Translations under genes and position numbers: made by a program
Shown here: in pieces, positions 24,425 through 34,754 of the stretch
Numbering within the stretch: the first letter of the stretch is position 1
How the letters are laid out: each line of letters begins with the position of its first letter
NCBI GenBank assembly: GCA_008933995.1
Contig: WARS01000031.1
Coordinates: 5,495,979-5,559,978, forward strand
Length of the DNA: 64,000 nucleotides
Reading direction: 5' to 3'
Source of the DNA: Datnioides undecimradiatus
Lineage: Eukaryota > Chordata > Actinopteri > Lobotiformes > Datnioididae
The notes under the pieces: model-generated
What the model was told of the DNA's origin: nothing
Seen by the model: the letters and a program-made list of their open reading frames with translations, nothing else
The model's database searches: none

Positions 24425-24630
24425 TTGGAAAACATAAAATTTTCATTTTCACAAATTCAGTATTCACTGTTATGCTGACAACACTCAGCTTTATCTCACC
24501 AGTGACAACAATATTACGAAATTAGACAATCACTGTCTGTGTTTCATTAACCTTAGATAAATCTGAGTTTTCATTACCACTCTTGTCTTTTCAAACACAG
24601 GGGCAATCTTTGACAAACTAAGAGTGGGTG
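24425..24630 (+). mobile_element. Decayed LINE fragment (reverse-transcriptase domain, L2/Maui-like)
   Basis: In one plus-strand frame from 24,465 the bases read HCYADNTQLYLTSDNN. This matches the catalytic palm motif of LINE reverse transcriptases, usually HCYADDTQLYLS in the L2/Maui-type elements of fish. The second catalytic Asp is Asn here (codon AAC at 24,480-24,482). Downstream, after a frame change, LTLDKSEF (near 24,549) and GAIFD (near 24,602) match in order two later conserved blocks of the same domain. Frame shifts and stops break the reading, and no other part of the element is present, so this is an ancient 5'- and 3'-truncated fossil. The order and spacing of three blocks makes chance unlikely; the exact clade is uncertain. 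Confidence 0.65.
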
Positions 24631-24639
24631 AGGGGAAAA

Positions 24640-25485
24640 GAAATCAAAAGAACTTTTTACTTTCTTGCTGTGGCATAGTCGATGATGTCATTTATGCTTT
24701 TATGATTTTGTGGTTTAGTTATTTGAATTCACTGCATATTAGCATATTTAAAAGGGTATCCCTGTGTTGAGGGCTCCAGTATCAAGATGCAGGGGTGACT
24801 GTGCTTTCCTCCTAATAGCGTCTTTCATGTCTAAGGAAATGAAGAAAGCAACCCGAGTAAAATATTTGCAGTCTCAATTAAAGGTGTCAATTAATAGAAT
24901 TATCATTCTAGCTCCAAATTGCAGATACATGTGATGCTGAGATCAATGTAACATAATACAAAAACATATTGCAAGTTTATCTTGCAAGATGCATGATCCA
25001 GGAGTCAGTGGACACAAGAGTAGACAACAGCTTCACATTCACATTCAGTTATTTTGCACATAAAAATATTAAAATGGTTGTAAAAAAAATAATATGCTGA
25101 AATTAAAGGGCTTCAGTATAGCATGAAAAAAGTGTTTCAAGTTTTAGCATACTAAGTTACTAAACTCCAGTGACAAACTTCACTCAATATTAGGCTGCAA
25201 CGCAGAACTTTGACGACAGAAGTTTTTCAGAAGTTGGTGCAAGTGGGTTCTTTTATGAGTGATTTGAAGAGTGACAGGCAGTGGTCATGCAGGAAATCAG
25301 CCAATAAAGTCATAACTGAGTGATTTGAGTTCGACATTGGTTCCATCCCTTGCCTACTCTAATCCTGAGCCCTAGTGTCTGAAATTTCCCTGCCCATCCC
25401 TGTGGCAGTGCCTGCAAGGACCTATGGCTGAGACACAGACTGAGGTGTAACAGGAGAGGGTCTGAGCAGAGTGGCTGTTAAAGCG
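24640..25485. other. Non-coding stretch, no gene seen
   Basis: AT-rich, with one more balanced patch at 24,815-24,935 that has CAATTAAAGG, CAATTAATAG and ATTATC cores and may be regulatory. Nothing gene-like. Confidence 0.45.
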
Positions 25486-25489
25486 CCTG

Positions 25490-25700
25490 ATGTGACCATG
25501 ACCACTTCCAGAAACAATTTAATTCCACAGCTTCAGCCATCTCCAGCTGATCTACTCCTCCAAGGTCATTAACTGTGCCACAGAAGGTCACATGATTAAT
25601 GAGTGACAGACCTTCTGGTGCAATAACGTGTATGAACGGGGCCCATTAATTAGACAGGGGGGGCAGAGAGAACGAATGGCCAGGGACAGCTTGGCCCCTT
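25490..25700. promoter_or_regulatory. Candidate HOX/PBX/MEIS-responsive regulatory element
   Basis: TGATTAATGA at 25,593-25,602 fits the bipartite PBX-HOX site, and TGACAG at 25,604-25,609, one base further, is the MEIS/PREP site. Composite PBX-HOX plus MEIS sites are established in Hox auto-regulatory enhancers. The pair sits between CAGAAGGTC (25,581-25,589) and GACCTTCTG (25,609-25,617), a perfect 9-bp inverted repeat. Two AAGGTCA nuclear-receptor half-sites lie at 25,562-25,568 and 25,584-25,590. CCCATTAATTAGAC near 25,642 adds a further homeodomain site. No coding potential. Confidence 0.45.
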
Positions 25701-25704
25701 CACA

Positions 25705-27735
25705 ACCCCGTCCTTCCCAGACCCCATTTGTCATTTTCATCTGCACAAACAGACACATATAACCACTCATAATATTCCCGAAATACCATATATTCTCAAC
25801 TTAAAAAATAACTACACTGATATTCTTATTATCTCAACAATGTCCAGTACATTATCACATAAAGACACAAAAAAAGCATGTGGTTTTCTAAGTCTCAGTG
25901 CTGATGGTTCAGTGCAACTAAACAGGTCCAACCACTGCTTAGAAGTGCTGTGAACACTGGCCTCAGGTTGATCTGGGTATCAAGCATCAGAACGTTGTGT
26001 TGTTGCCTGTCCTCTTCCAGGACTATGATAAGCGCTCTGCATTACTGAGGGCAATCTCCAAGAGGAAATGAAACATTCTGCTGCCACAGACTGGCTTTAT
26101 TAGAAGACAACAAGTCCGGCCTCTCAGGATATACAGATCAGGAGATTTAATTGATGCTGACTGACTGTCGATGCACTCCTATAGCTGGGAGAAACAAGAG
26201 TGTTTAACACTGCTCCACTGTAAATAGTATTCATTTCTCAGTCTAATCAACTTAATGCAATTCCAATAAGTCCATTTCTTAGAGTGGCCTTGTTGATTTG
26301 AAACCTCATAGTCCTCTGTTTTATTTTCACCAGTGCCAACAAATGTAATGGCTGCTAAGTATATTGGGCAATAATATAAGAATGCTCTACATCCAGTGTA
26401 TGCATTTCAATTTTACCTTGAGGTCATAGCATTATGGATATACCCCAGTGGGGTCATTAATCATAAATACATACACTGTGTGTAATAACAACCAGTAGGA
26501 AGAAATAGACTTCAGGGAAGGTTTTAGATGAGGACTGGGGGACACAGTGGCTATCTGTGTAAACAAATCTCATCAGTTCACCCACTGCACCTGGGTCAGT
26601 GTTTTCCCAAGTCAGGCAGTCAGTCAGTGTATGTATGTATGTATGCAGAGGTACATATTTCTAACTGTCACTGTCCCAGAAACATAATTAGCAGTGACAG
26701 GGTGAGCCAAATTCACTCAGCGCACAACCAGGAAACCTAGATCTTTTGGAAACGGGAAAAAACACACACACAAAGATGTTGAGAAATGTGTTTGTGTAAT
26801 GATGTTTCATTGTGAGATGAATTCTAGGTCATGGGATACTTATCTGTCGTCATGAATGTGGAGCAATAATAATTTATGAGGCATGCTGCTAATAAACATA
26901 ATTTTGAAAGGTGCAGCTGACATTTTTACACTACTTTTTATAAATGAACAACAAAAATAAAATAAAAATATTCTTGCATCTTATCAAACAGTCAGAGAAC
27001 CCCTTGACCCTTCTGAATAAAGCATCTCTCTGGAGATTTGACACACATCTCTCAGCACAGATCTGAAGACAGCCATGAATGTTGTTTGCCCTCTGATATA
27101 TTTTTAATATTCAGATCATATCAAATATGTCCTCTTTCAATAATTGATCTATCTATCTACTAGCAACATAACACATGCTGAGCTTTGGTATGTGATTTTG
27201 ATGCCCCAGTCAGTATATCTTCTTCCCTCTTTCCAGTATGATAAGGAGAGATCTGGCTGCACCCAAGATGTGATGCACTTGGCCAGGGGAACTGCCCCGG
27301 GCGTGCTCCAGCGAGCCCTGCGACCACAAACTGGCTGTTGGTCCTTAACACCTTAAAGCTGCATTTGTGTGTCCAGAATCAAAATCAGAAGGATAAGGAT
27401 GCATCGATGACGCCAGATGATTATGACTATTATGAATATTTCAGTCCTTGTATTGTTATTAAAAATTCTCTGTATCTTGAAATTCACACAAGAAACAGCA
27501 GTTGTAGTACATCGTACTGCATGTCAGCATCCTGCTTGACGAAAAATGTGCTCACTAGCAAAGGTCATACATGCACTTAGGCATTTTAAAATGACAGCCA
27601 CTGTAAAACCAAATGTCTATTGTGTGAGATATGTACTAAAACATTTTTTTTTTCTAAAAGGAACACAGTGCAACACAAACATATCAGAGTCTAATGGAGT
27701 GAGTGTTTTTCATCCTGTCTTTTGACCAACAGCAT
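25705..27735. other. Non-coding stretch, no gene seen
   Basis: Mixed AT-leaning filler. A short ATGT tandem occurs at about 26,630-26,646. The short open frames are unrecognised and overlap one another. Confidence 0.5.
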
Positions 27736-27739
27736 CTCC

Positions 27740-28090
27740 TGTGGTGGCTCATTTCCTTAGTGCAAGAGGTTCCCACCCTCCATCGCAGCCAGGCTTCAGG
27801 GGGCATGGTGGATAGAATGTGAGATGGAGGGAAGGAGCCAAGTAGAAGAGGGAAACCATGCTGGGAGAAAGGAAATCTTCCATGTGCAGAAGCAGAGTGG
27901 CTAGAGGACATTTCACGCTAATGGCGGCCGGGCCAATTGAAATGACTGCAGCGCTGCATGATTTGAAGGTCAGGAGACAGCGGATTATATTCCAGTGGTG
28001 GCGAAGGGGGATTGGAGGAGTAAAATGGTGCCTCTCCACCACCCCGCCCCTCCTCCTCTCCTGAATTATTGCAGAACCTCCAAGATGGAA
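27740..28090. promoter_or_regulatory. Candidate regulatory element
   Basis: Balanced patch whose core, 27,908-28,000, has CACGCTAATGGCGGCC (containing ATGGCGGC, YY1-like), GGGCCAATTG (CCAAT/homeodomain) and GCAGCGCTGC, a 10-bp palindrome near 27,948. Several CpGs are retained. Overlapping open frames on both strands are not recognised. Confidence 0.36.
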
Positions 28091-28094
28091 TCAA

Positions 28095-28795
28095 CATAGC
28101 ACCAAACTGCACCATCATTACGCTTGCACACAGCGCACCATGAAACACATAGCATAGCTCCGGTCTTTTCTGCGTCCATACATCATAATGAGAAATTCTG
28201 CTTGGGAAAATTCAGAAGCTCAGTTTATGAAACTGAACAACTCAATGAACCACTCTGTGCCCTGTACAGCATAACTGTTTCTTTATATTTATGCTCTCCA
28301 GTAGTACCATTGAAAATTACATTTAGTGCCTTAACATACAAGGTCAAGAGCAAATTGTGATAAAATGTTGTACAACAAATAAGTCTATTGCTTGCGAAGG
28401 CCAAAGAATGATTTTCAGTAAACTGTCAATGCTCTTATTCTTTATCCTTGAGAAGGCATCATGATAAAAAGGAACAATTAGATTTCCTCCTGTACACATG
28501 GGTGACACACTGGATAAAACGCCATGGCGGAAAAAGCACAATCTACAGCCAGGCTCACAGATGAGGGTGCAAAAGTTAGTCACACATGAGAAAAGCATAA
28601 AGTGATTATGCACATGACTGCAGTAATAAGCTGTAATAAGATGTGGAATGACCATACGTATTTACTCCAGACACTGTGCGAGGCAGGCCAACGTGATTAC
28701 ATCGTACTTTTATCCAATGGGTATTAGAGATTCAAGGCAAAAGAACCTCGAGCCTAACATGCAAACAAATATGAAAACAACAACACCAAATGAGG
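28095..28795. other. Non-coding stretch, no gene seen
   Basis: Mixed AT-leaning sequence with no recognisable feature. Confidence 0.5.
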
Positions 28796-28799
28796 CAAC

Positions 28800-29270
28800 A
28801 AGGACGTCAAGCAGAATTTCAGAAATCAGGGACATTAATGTAATTAAACTAATCCCTTGGAGCCATCAGCTTCTCTATCTGCTTGATGTGATTTCGTGAC
28901 TTCTGGAGGCTGTGCAATTTTTCACAATCCCCATTAGACATTACACACATCTCAGGAATTCTGACCATCAAAGTGTCAGCGGCTTTTGTGTTAATCTGAC
29001 TCACAGATGCACCTGCTTTATTCAGAAAAAACATTGTGTCCAAATCAGCAGTGACAGGTATTTAGATGCCGCTCTTTTCAGCGTCAGTAAACACTGTCAG
29101 TAAATAGTCATGGGCAGCATCCAATCCCAGCTGCTCTTCAGCACTGACAGCACCGACGTGGACATGTGATAGGAGGAGAGCGGATGCCACTCGCTGTGAA
29201 CGGCCAATAGAGGAATTTGTATCATCGAAGGTATAATGCACACTGCCATGCCAGCATTCACAAGCCCACA
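28800..29270. promoter_or_regulatory. Candidate regulatory element
   Basis: Two adjacent balanced patches. The first (28,825-29,020) has GACATTAATGTAATTAAAC, where ACATTAATGT is a 10-bp palindrome, followed by GATTTCGTGAC and CCATTAGACATTAC. The second (29,080-29,270) has CAGCACCGACGTGG, a partial REST-like half, and ACGGCCAATAG (CCAAT). No coding potential. Confidence 0.38.
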
Positions 29271-29493
29271 AAAGCTTCAAAACCAAATCAGTGAATTTAA
29301 ATAATTCATCTCAAGTACCTTGTGTCTCTGTTTTAAAGTACTGCACACTTTTCTTTATACTCGAGAAAAGGGAAAAGAATGGACGCTTTCAGCAAATATT
29401 GTTTGAAATGCAGAGAAACCTTGTGGAGGCAGAGTCTGGAAAGTTGTTTTGGCCTGTCTGTGTATATATTGTCTGCCTTCATCATTGACAAAT

Positions 29494-29518
29494 GAAAGAA
29501 AGAAAGAAAGAAAGAAAA
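29494..29518. repeat. (GAAA)n microsatellite
   Basis: About six GAAA units. Confidence 0.95.
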
Positions 29519-30730
29519 AGACATGTTTGCATCTGTTGCATGTTTCTACAAACTTATGTGAATGTGTGTAAATACGTTAATTACATTTAAATAAATGTAA
29601 AAGAAACAAAATAATATGTTGTTCATACTACACTGTACCCTTTATAGTAGTCGTTTTGTTGGTTTGATGTTTTTTATTTGTCATATTTATTGACAAGAAA
29701 TCCTCAAACTTTAACCATCATCCATATCATTTATATGAAATGATATGAGAATGAGATTAAATTAACATGGGTGATAAATACCTTTTTTGTTTTAGAGTAT
29801 ATATAATATATAATCTTTCATCTTTAAGTTAAAAGAGGAAGAGTATAATTTTATTACAAAGAAGATATTAATTGTGTCCATAAGCATACCATGTCAGTGG
29901 TGATGTATAATAAGCACAGGTCAACAGTGTTTCTAGTGCAGCAGTGAACAGGATGGACTAAAATTCTCCCCCACTGGACAGTGTGCTTGTAAAACTCTAC
30001 AGGAGATAACAGGCAACTAAGGTAGCTCAGTCAATCCAGTGCATGTTTGAATGGCTGACCATGTTAAGCTCTTAAAGCAGGCATTAATCCAGGATTTTGG
30101 GAGCAGAGCTAAGTTTGGTACGTTATCATGGCAAGGTCCAGACCTTAGCTGTAGTTCAATCACTATGCAGGAGCAATGACAGCCTTAGCCACAGAGGCCT
30201 TACACTAGCACTAAAGTTGGACTGAAAGAAAAGGCGTGCACATACAGTGATTTAAGGTGATATACTCGATTTTCCACTTGATTACCAAATATTGTAACCT
30301 ACATTTTTTTGATTCACAAATATAGGACAGGATATATGTTCTCTTTGGCCTGAACACATTGTCTGTAGTGTTGTTAGATGCATTCAAGCAAGGCTTGCTC
30401 AGAGTATTGGCTCTCACAGAGCCTGAGTGACCTCTCTGGCCAGCCTCAGCACTAGCCTCGCCCCTCCAGACATACACAGGCCAGACCAGAACAGAGCGCA
30501 CAGCACAGCCTTCTCTGGTCTAGTCGACACCACATACACACAGGCCAGCTCAGATCAACATCTAAGATAGCTGAACAAGACAGACAAACATATTAAGAGC
30601 TGACAGCTCCTGACCATGCATCTGCAAAAGTAGCATCATCATGTTTTAGCAGTAGCACAAATACACATCAGCCAATAGGAAAGCAGCAAGCACATGGTCA
30701 CATGACAGCATGTACACACCGATGCACTTG

Positions 30731-30785
30731 CACACACACACATATTCAGGTGCCCATACACACACGCACACACACAAACATACAC
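30731..30785. repeat. Imperfect CA-rich repeat
   Basis: Several short CA runs broken by other bases. The corresponding open frames are compositional. Confidence 0.8.
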
Positions 30786-31554
30786 ACCCCAATCCTAGGG
30801 TGCAGTCAGAGGGCTTGGGCCAAGGCTTAGGGCTAGAGCATGGGCTTAGGGAACTGGGTGCGCTTGCTGGCAGATGGGGGATATTAGGGGCAGTGTGTTG
30901 ACTGATAAATCTTCCTGCACAGTGTAGGACCTGAGTTATCATCTGACATATGAAAAAATACCAGAGAAGCTGTGGAGAAAGGAGAGGAAATTAAATGAGA
31001 GGAGGATGAAGAAAGGGAGCAAACAGCGCTGTAGCAGGCATCTGTTTTGCTACTCATCCTCTCCCACAAACACACTCTGCATGTGCAGGCGCACACACTG
31101 TCAGTTCAATCTACATAGAAGATTTCATTCATGTTTCTACATTTATACTTCTTGTGCCACGAGCACAACAGTAGCTAAAACACTTTATGGCTAATACTCG
31201 TGTCAAAAATAGTCTCGTTCGCTTGTAAGAATACCTAGTACTTCCTGTGTGTGAGCTCAGAATCTGGATCATCACCGTGTGACAGTCTTCATTTATGCAT
31301 ATTGTTTACTGTATTGCAGAGGATAAAAAGACACCCACTGATAGTTATTAAAACTTGCATGATATTTTGATTTAAACTTTAATTATAATGAAAGTCTCTC
31401 TGCAAAGAGAAAAAAATAAAGATTTGAATACTCTTTTAGTTTTGTGTTTTTTATGATCAGCTTGGCAGATGAATCTCATGATTTGATGGCTAGTTTTGGG
31501 CACAATGTTGCAAACACTTGAGTAACTTATGATACACCCTTTAAACGTTACACT

Positions 31555-31750
31555 TAGTTACCAGTTTATTAGGTACACCTAGCAGAATCTGATACAATAT
31601 GATTTACCAACTCTGTAATAAATCTTTCTTTTACAAGGTTAAAATGTTGAAACAGAGAGCTGTTGATTCACTCTTACAGTCATTTTGATGGTGTTGCTGT
31701 TGAATTGTTTTGTGCTATACTGAGTAGTGTTTTTTTTTAGGAATATGCCC
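31555..31750. repeat. Degenerate interspersed repeat (teleost type, class unknown)
   Basis: Begins ACCAGTTTATTAGGTACACC, continues with a CTGTAATAAATC segment, and further on reads GTTGAATTGTTTTGTGCTAT followed by GAGTAGTGTTT. From memory these segments, in this order, recur as a dispersed repeat in many fish genomes. No terminal repeats or coding sequence are visible, so I cannot place it in a class. The recall-based identification needs a repeat-library search. Confidence 0.45.
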
Positions 31751-31754
31751 CATA

Positions 31755-32078
31755 AAAATCCCACACAACACAACACAACAGTGATTCTTTGGGATTCCAC
31801 ATAGCCAAGCTATCTGGGTTAAAACCACTTTGAAAGTGCAAAAACAAACAGTGTTAAAGTCCAAGCCCAACAGAGTAAAACATATTTGATATTTTGAACA
31901 CCTGCCCAAGAGCCATGTCAGCTCTGTGAGTGGACAGATAATTCTCCAATCAACACTTGTCGACTCCAAATAATTGCGAATGAAAAAAAATCAACACTTA
32001 TTAACACTGAGGGAGTTGCTGTGCATGGTCTTTGGGTTTGTGTCAGTGAGTGTGGTGAGCGAGTAAGTGAGTTAGTTA

Positions 32079-32080
<2 letters not shown>
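31755..32080. other. Non-coding stretch, no gene seen
   Basis: May contain further decayed material of the preceding repeat. Includes a short ACAAC tandem near 31,769. Otherwise unremarkable. Confidence 0.45.

Positions 32081-32134
<54 letters not shown>
32081..32134. repeat. (GT)n microsatellite, 54 bp
   Basis: Perfect GT array of 27 units, then GTCTGTGTGTG, then a purine tract. Confidence 0.98.
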
Positions 32135-32135
<1 letters not shown>

Positions 32136-32142
32136 TGTGTGT

Positions 32143-32150
32143 GAGGGGGA

Positions 32151-32183
<33 letters not shown>
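32143..32183. repeat. Uninterrupted purine tract, 41 bp
   Basis: Only G and A on the plus strand, mostly GA repeats. It adjoins the GT array, forming a compound simple-sequence block. Confidence 0.97.
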
Positions 32184-32594
32184 TCCAAATGGATTTCAGC
32201 CCTAGAATAAATCACTGTCGCCACAGAAACAAGCCGACAGCTGTGATGGATGGCTGAAATTTTTGTGTTGATGTCTTTAGTATTGCTGACAATTTGGTAG
32301 TCCTGGCTTTTCCACTTTTCCTGTGCTTGCGTGTGGCTAAACACATCTAAATGCTGGCACATACTCATACCTAGTCACGGAACTTCACACCTGCTCAAAA
32401 CCCACTTCTGGATAAAATCATACTTTGACAGATTAGTGCCACATAAAAAGCTTAATATTCACAATTTCAATAACCAAATGTACAATTCTTTAAAATTCCT
32501 TTTTTGTGTAGAAACTTTAAAAATTTCAGAATGATTTACCAAAAGTGTAACATCCCTGTGAATCCAACTTTCTGTAATGGACACCATCTTGTGG

Positions 32595-32596
<2 letters not shown>

Positions 32597-32635
<39 letters not shown>
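32597..32635. repeat. (GT)n microsatellite, 39 bp
   Basis: Perfect GT array. Confidence 0.98.
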
Positions 32636-32636
<1 letters not shown>

Positions 32637-32919
32637 ACTATGGTCACATGTTCTTTTTGTACCGGACCCTCTCATTGGGTAATATGTCGCCATATGACAC
32701 AGTGACTGTTAGGTGTGTTTGGAGCATACACTGTCTGTCAATGGCGTCTATTCTTAACGCCGTCACTCAAGATCGAGGATGAAAAAGTGATTTCCTCTTT
32801 TTTTTTTTTGACATAAACCGGTTTATTCCCAGTCCAGCACTCCAGTGCAACTGGGCAGCGCCTCTGCCCCTGTCCTAAATGCACAGTCACCCTCTTTTCT
32901 CATACACAGCATCACAGCG

Positions 32920-32938
32920 CACACACACACACACACAC
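32920..32938. repeat. (CA)n microsatellite, about 19 bp
   Basis: Perfect CA array, opposite in orientation to the two GT arrays upstream. Confidence 0.93.
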
Positions 32939-33109
32939 CAACACACTTGACTGTTACTGTACACGTTCCAAAAATAAAGACATTTACTTTTGACACAGAG
33001 GCTGAACATAATGCACTGTATACAAAATCTATACAGCAAAGCATGAAGTTATGTAAACACAAGAACACTTACACACACTCTCTCTGTGCCTCTCACTCAC
33101 ACACACTCA

Positions 33110-33110
<1 letters not shown>

Positions 33111-33142
<32 letters not shown>
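33111..33142. repeat. (AC)n microsatellite, 32 bp
   Basis: Perfect AC array preceded by degenerate CA/CT sequence from about 33,060. Confidence 0.97.
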
Positions 33143-33143
<1 letters not shown>

Positions 33144-33675
33144 AAGTAAAGAGTTGGGCCGCTCTAAGCCAGCCCCCCCACATCCAGTGTTTCCATCTGC
33201 TCTCACCTGGCAGGATCAAAAAGAGCACACTTCCCACAAACTTACAAAGAATCAATACTTTCTCCAGCAAAACAAAGCAGTCACAGCCTCAGCCTCAGTC
33301 CCAGCTCCACACTAACTGTTCTCAAAGTACTGCAGACTGAAGGAAAGAATCCACAGAGCAGAAATTAGAAAAGGATTTACTGACCTTACTGTCTTTTTTT
33401 CCTCCCTTTTCTCTCTGACGTCCAATTCCCTCTTTTTCTTCTGCTGGTCCTCTAAACCTCTAGTCTAAGTAAGTCATGCAGGAGCTGCTTCCTGCTCCTG
33501 CACAGCCCTACGCCACTGTATTAGTCTGATTTCACACTCTGCAGCCTAGCCTCTTGTCCTGAAGGGGACGGTGAATGTGCTGCTTATTTAGAAGCCGGCG
33601 CGCACTACCTGGGCTTGTAGGCAGCTGTTTAAAGCACGAGGCAACATCCAGGGTGCATAATACCCCCTCTTCCTT

Positions 33676-33860
33676 ACACACACACACACATCTTCTCTCT
33701 CTCTCTCTCCCTTTCGCTCAAACACACATGCACACACTCACTAGCTGGCTGGCTGGCTCAGGCAAGATAGGCAACCCCGCAAACACATGCACTCACACAC
33801 ACTCACTCACACACGCCGGCACGCACCCGCACGCACATGAGCTGGAATGAAACACACACA
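33676..33860. repeat. CA- and CT-rich low-complexity region
   Basis: Short CA runs, a CT run (about 33,692-33,708), a GCTG run near 33,742 and further CA/CG runs around 33,790-33,860. Confidence 0.85.
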
Positions 33861-34059
33861 CATGCAAGCGGTCTGTCAGAGGTCTCTCTACCTTGGCTGG
33901 GATAGCAGGCAGTGTGAGAGTACACACACAGGCACACTGAGATGGGCTGGCTGCTCCGTTCTGTCTCCTTCTCTCTAAGTGTTTAGAAGACAATTTCAAC
34001 AAGGGATTGCTCCCAATCTACTAGGGTGATCCACATGGATGAGTTATAATATGCTTGCC

Positions 34060-34170
34060 ACTCTCTCCCTCTCTCTTGGCCCCCCTCTTTCTTCCTCTGT
34101 TCCCTCTCTCTCTCTCATTTTCACTCTCTTACTCTCTCTCTCCCTCTCTCTCCCTCACTCTTTCGCTCTC
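34060..34170. repeat. CT-rich low-complexity tract
   Basis: Pyrimidine-dominated sequence with repeated CTCTCT units. The Leu/Ser-rich open frame across it is compositional. Confidence 0.9.
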
Positions 34171-34433
34171 ATGCTCGTTGTTTTAGCCTATTATCAAGCC
34201 GTCAGCGCTTTCAGTTCAGGAGGAAAGCCTTCCCTTCTTGGATTCTATATTTCTCTTCTCTCTCTGGATGTGCAGGAGATGGGGCCAGAAGACTGACTCC
34301 ACCTGAATGCGTATTAGTGAAATGCATTATTTATTGCAAAGCTGCATTCATTTTTTTTCCTGATATGCCGGTGGACACGAGGGGGAAGGGAGCAGCGGTG
34401 GTGGCTACATCAGCAGCAAAGGGGTGTATTTGT

Positions 34434-34456
34434 GGTGTGTGTGTGTGCGTGTGTGT

Positions 34457-34488
<32 letters not shown>

Positions 34489-34489
34489 T
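34434..34489. repeat. Interrupted (GT)n microsatellite, 56 bp
   Basis: GT array with one GC and one GA interruption, followed by a G-rich stretch (34,490-34,540) with several runs of four or five G. Confidence 0.97.
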
Positions 34490-34696
34490 TGGTGGGGGCG
34501 GGGGTGGTGGTACGGGGTAGAGATGAGGGGTCAGGATTTGGGATAGCGGTTGTCTGAGGGGAGGTGAAAAGAATACATAAGATATGTATTTAATTTATTT
34601 ATTTATTCAGTGACTGGGATTGCCTTATCATCCAGGGTGCTGCTTAATGACATCACTGCTGGCTCCTCCAAGCTGTCCCAAATCACACTGCCACTC

Positions 34697-34754
34697 TTTT
34701 TTTTTTTTTTTTTAGCAAAAAACGTGTTTGTGTGTGTGTGTGTGTGTGTGTGTG
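34697..34754. repeat. Poly(T) and (TG)n pair
   Basis: T17 at 34,697-34,713, then about 16 bases, then a TG array at 34,730-34,754. Confidence 0.95.

Larger units (their letters stand above)
29275..31550. other. Non-coding stretch, no gene seen
   Basis: AT-rich at 29.5-29.9 kb. 29.93-30.22 kb is balanced; it carries a tRNA A-box-like string near 30,023 but no complete tRNA. CA-rich imperfect repeats occur at 30,731-30,785. Nothing gene-like. Confidence 0.5.

Noticed and set aside
29136..29165. REST/NRSE-like half-sites
   Set aside because: AGCACC and GGACA halves are separated by 5 bases, not the canonical 2, and the right half is incomplete.
30019..30060. tRNA-like A-box (TAGCTCAGT) followed by a B-box-like GTTTGAAT
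   Set aside because: The two boxes are only about 20 bp apart and no cloverleaf can be drawn. At best a fragment of an old SINE.
32845..33315. 156-codon plus-strand frame
   Set aside because: His-Thr runs from CA arrays, which lack stop codons in any frame, account for its length.
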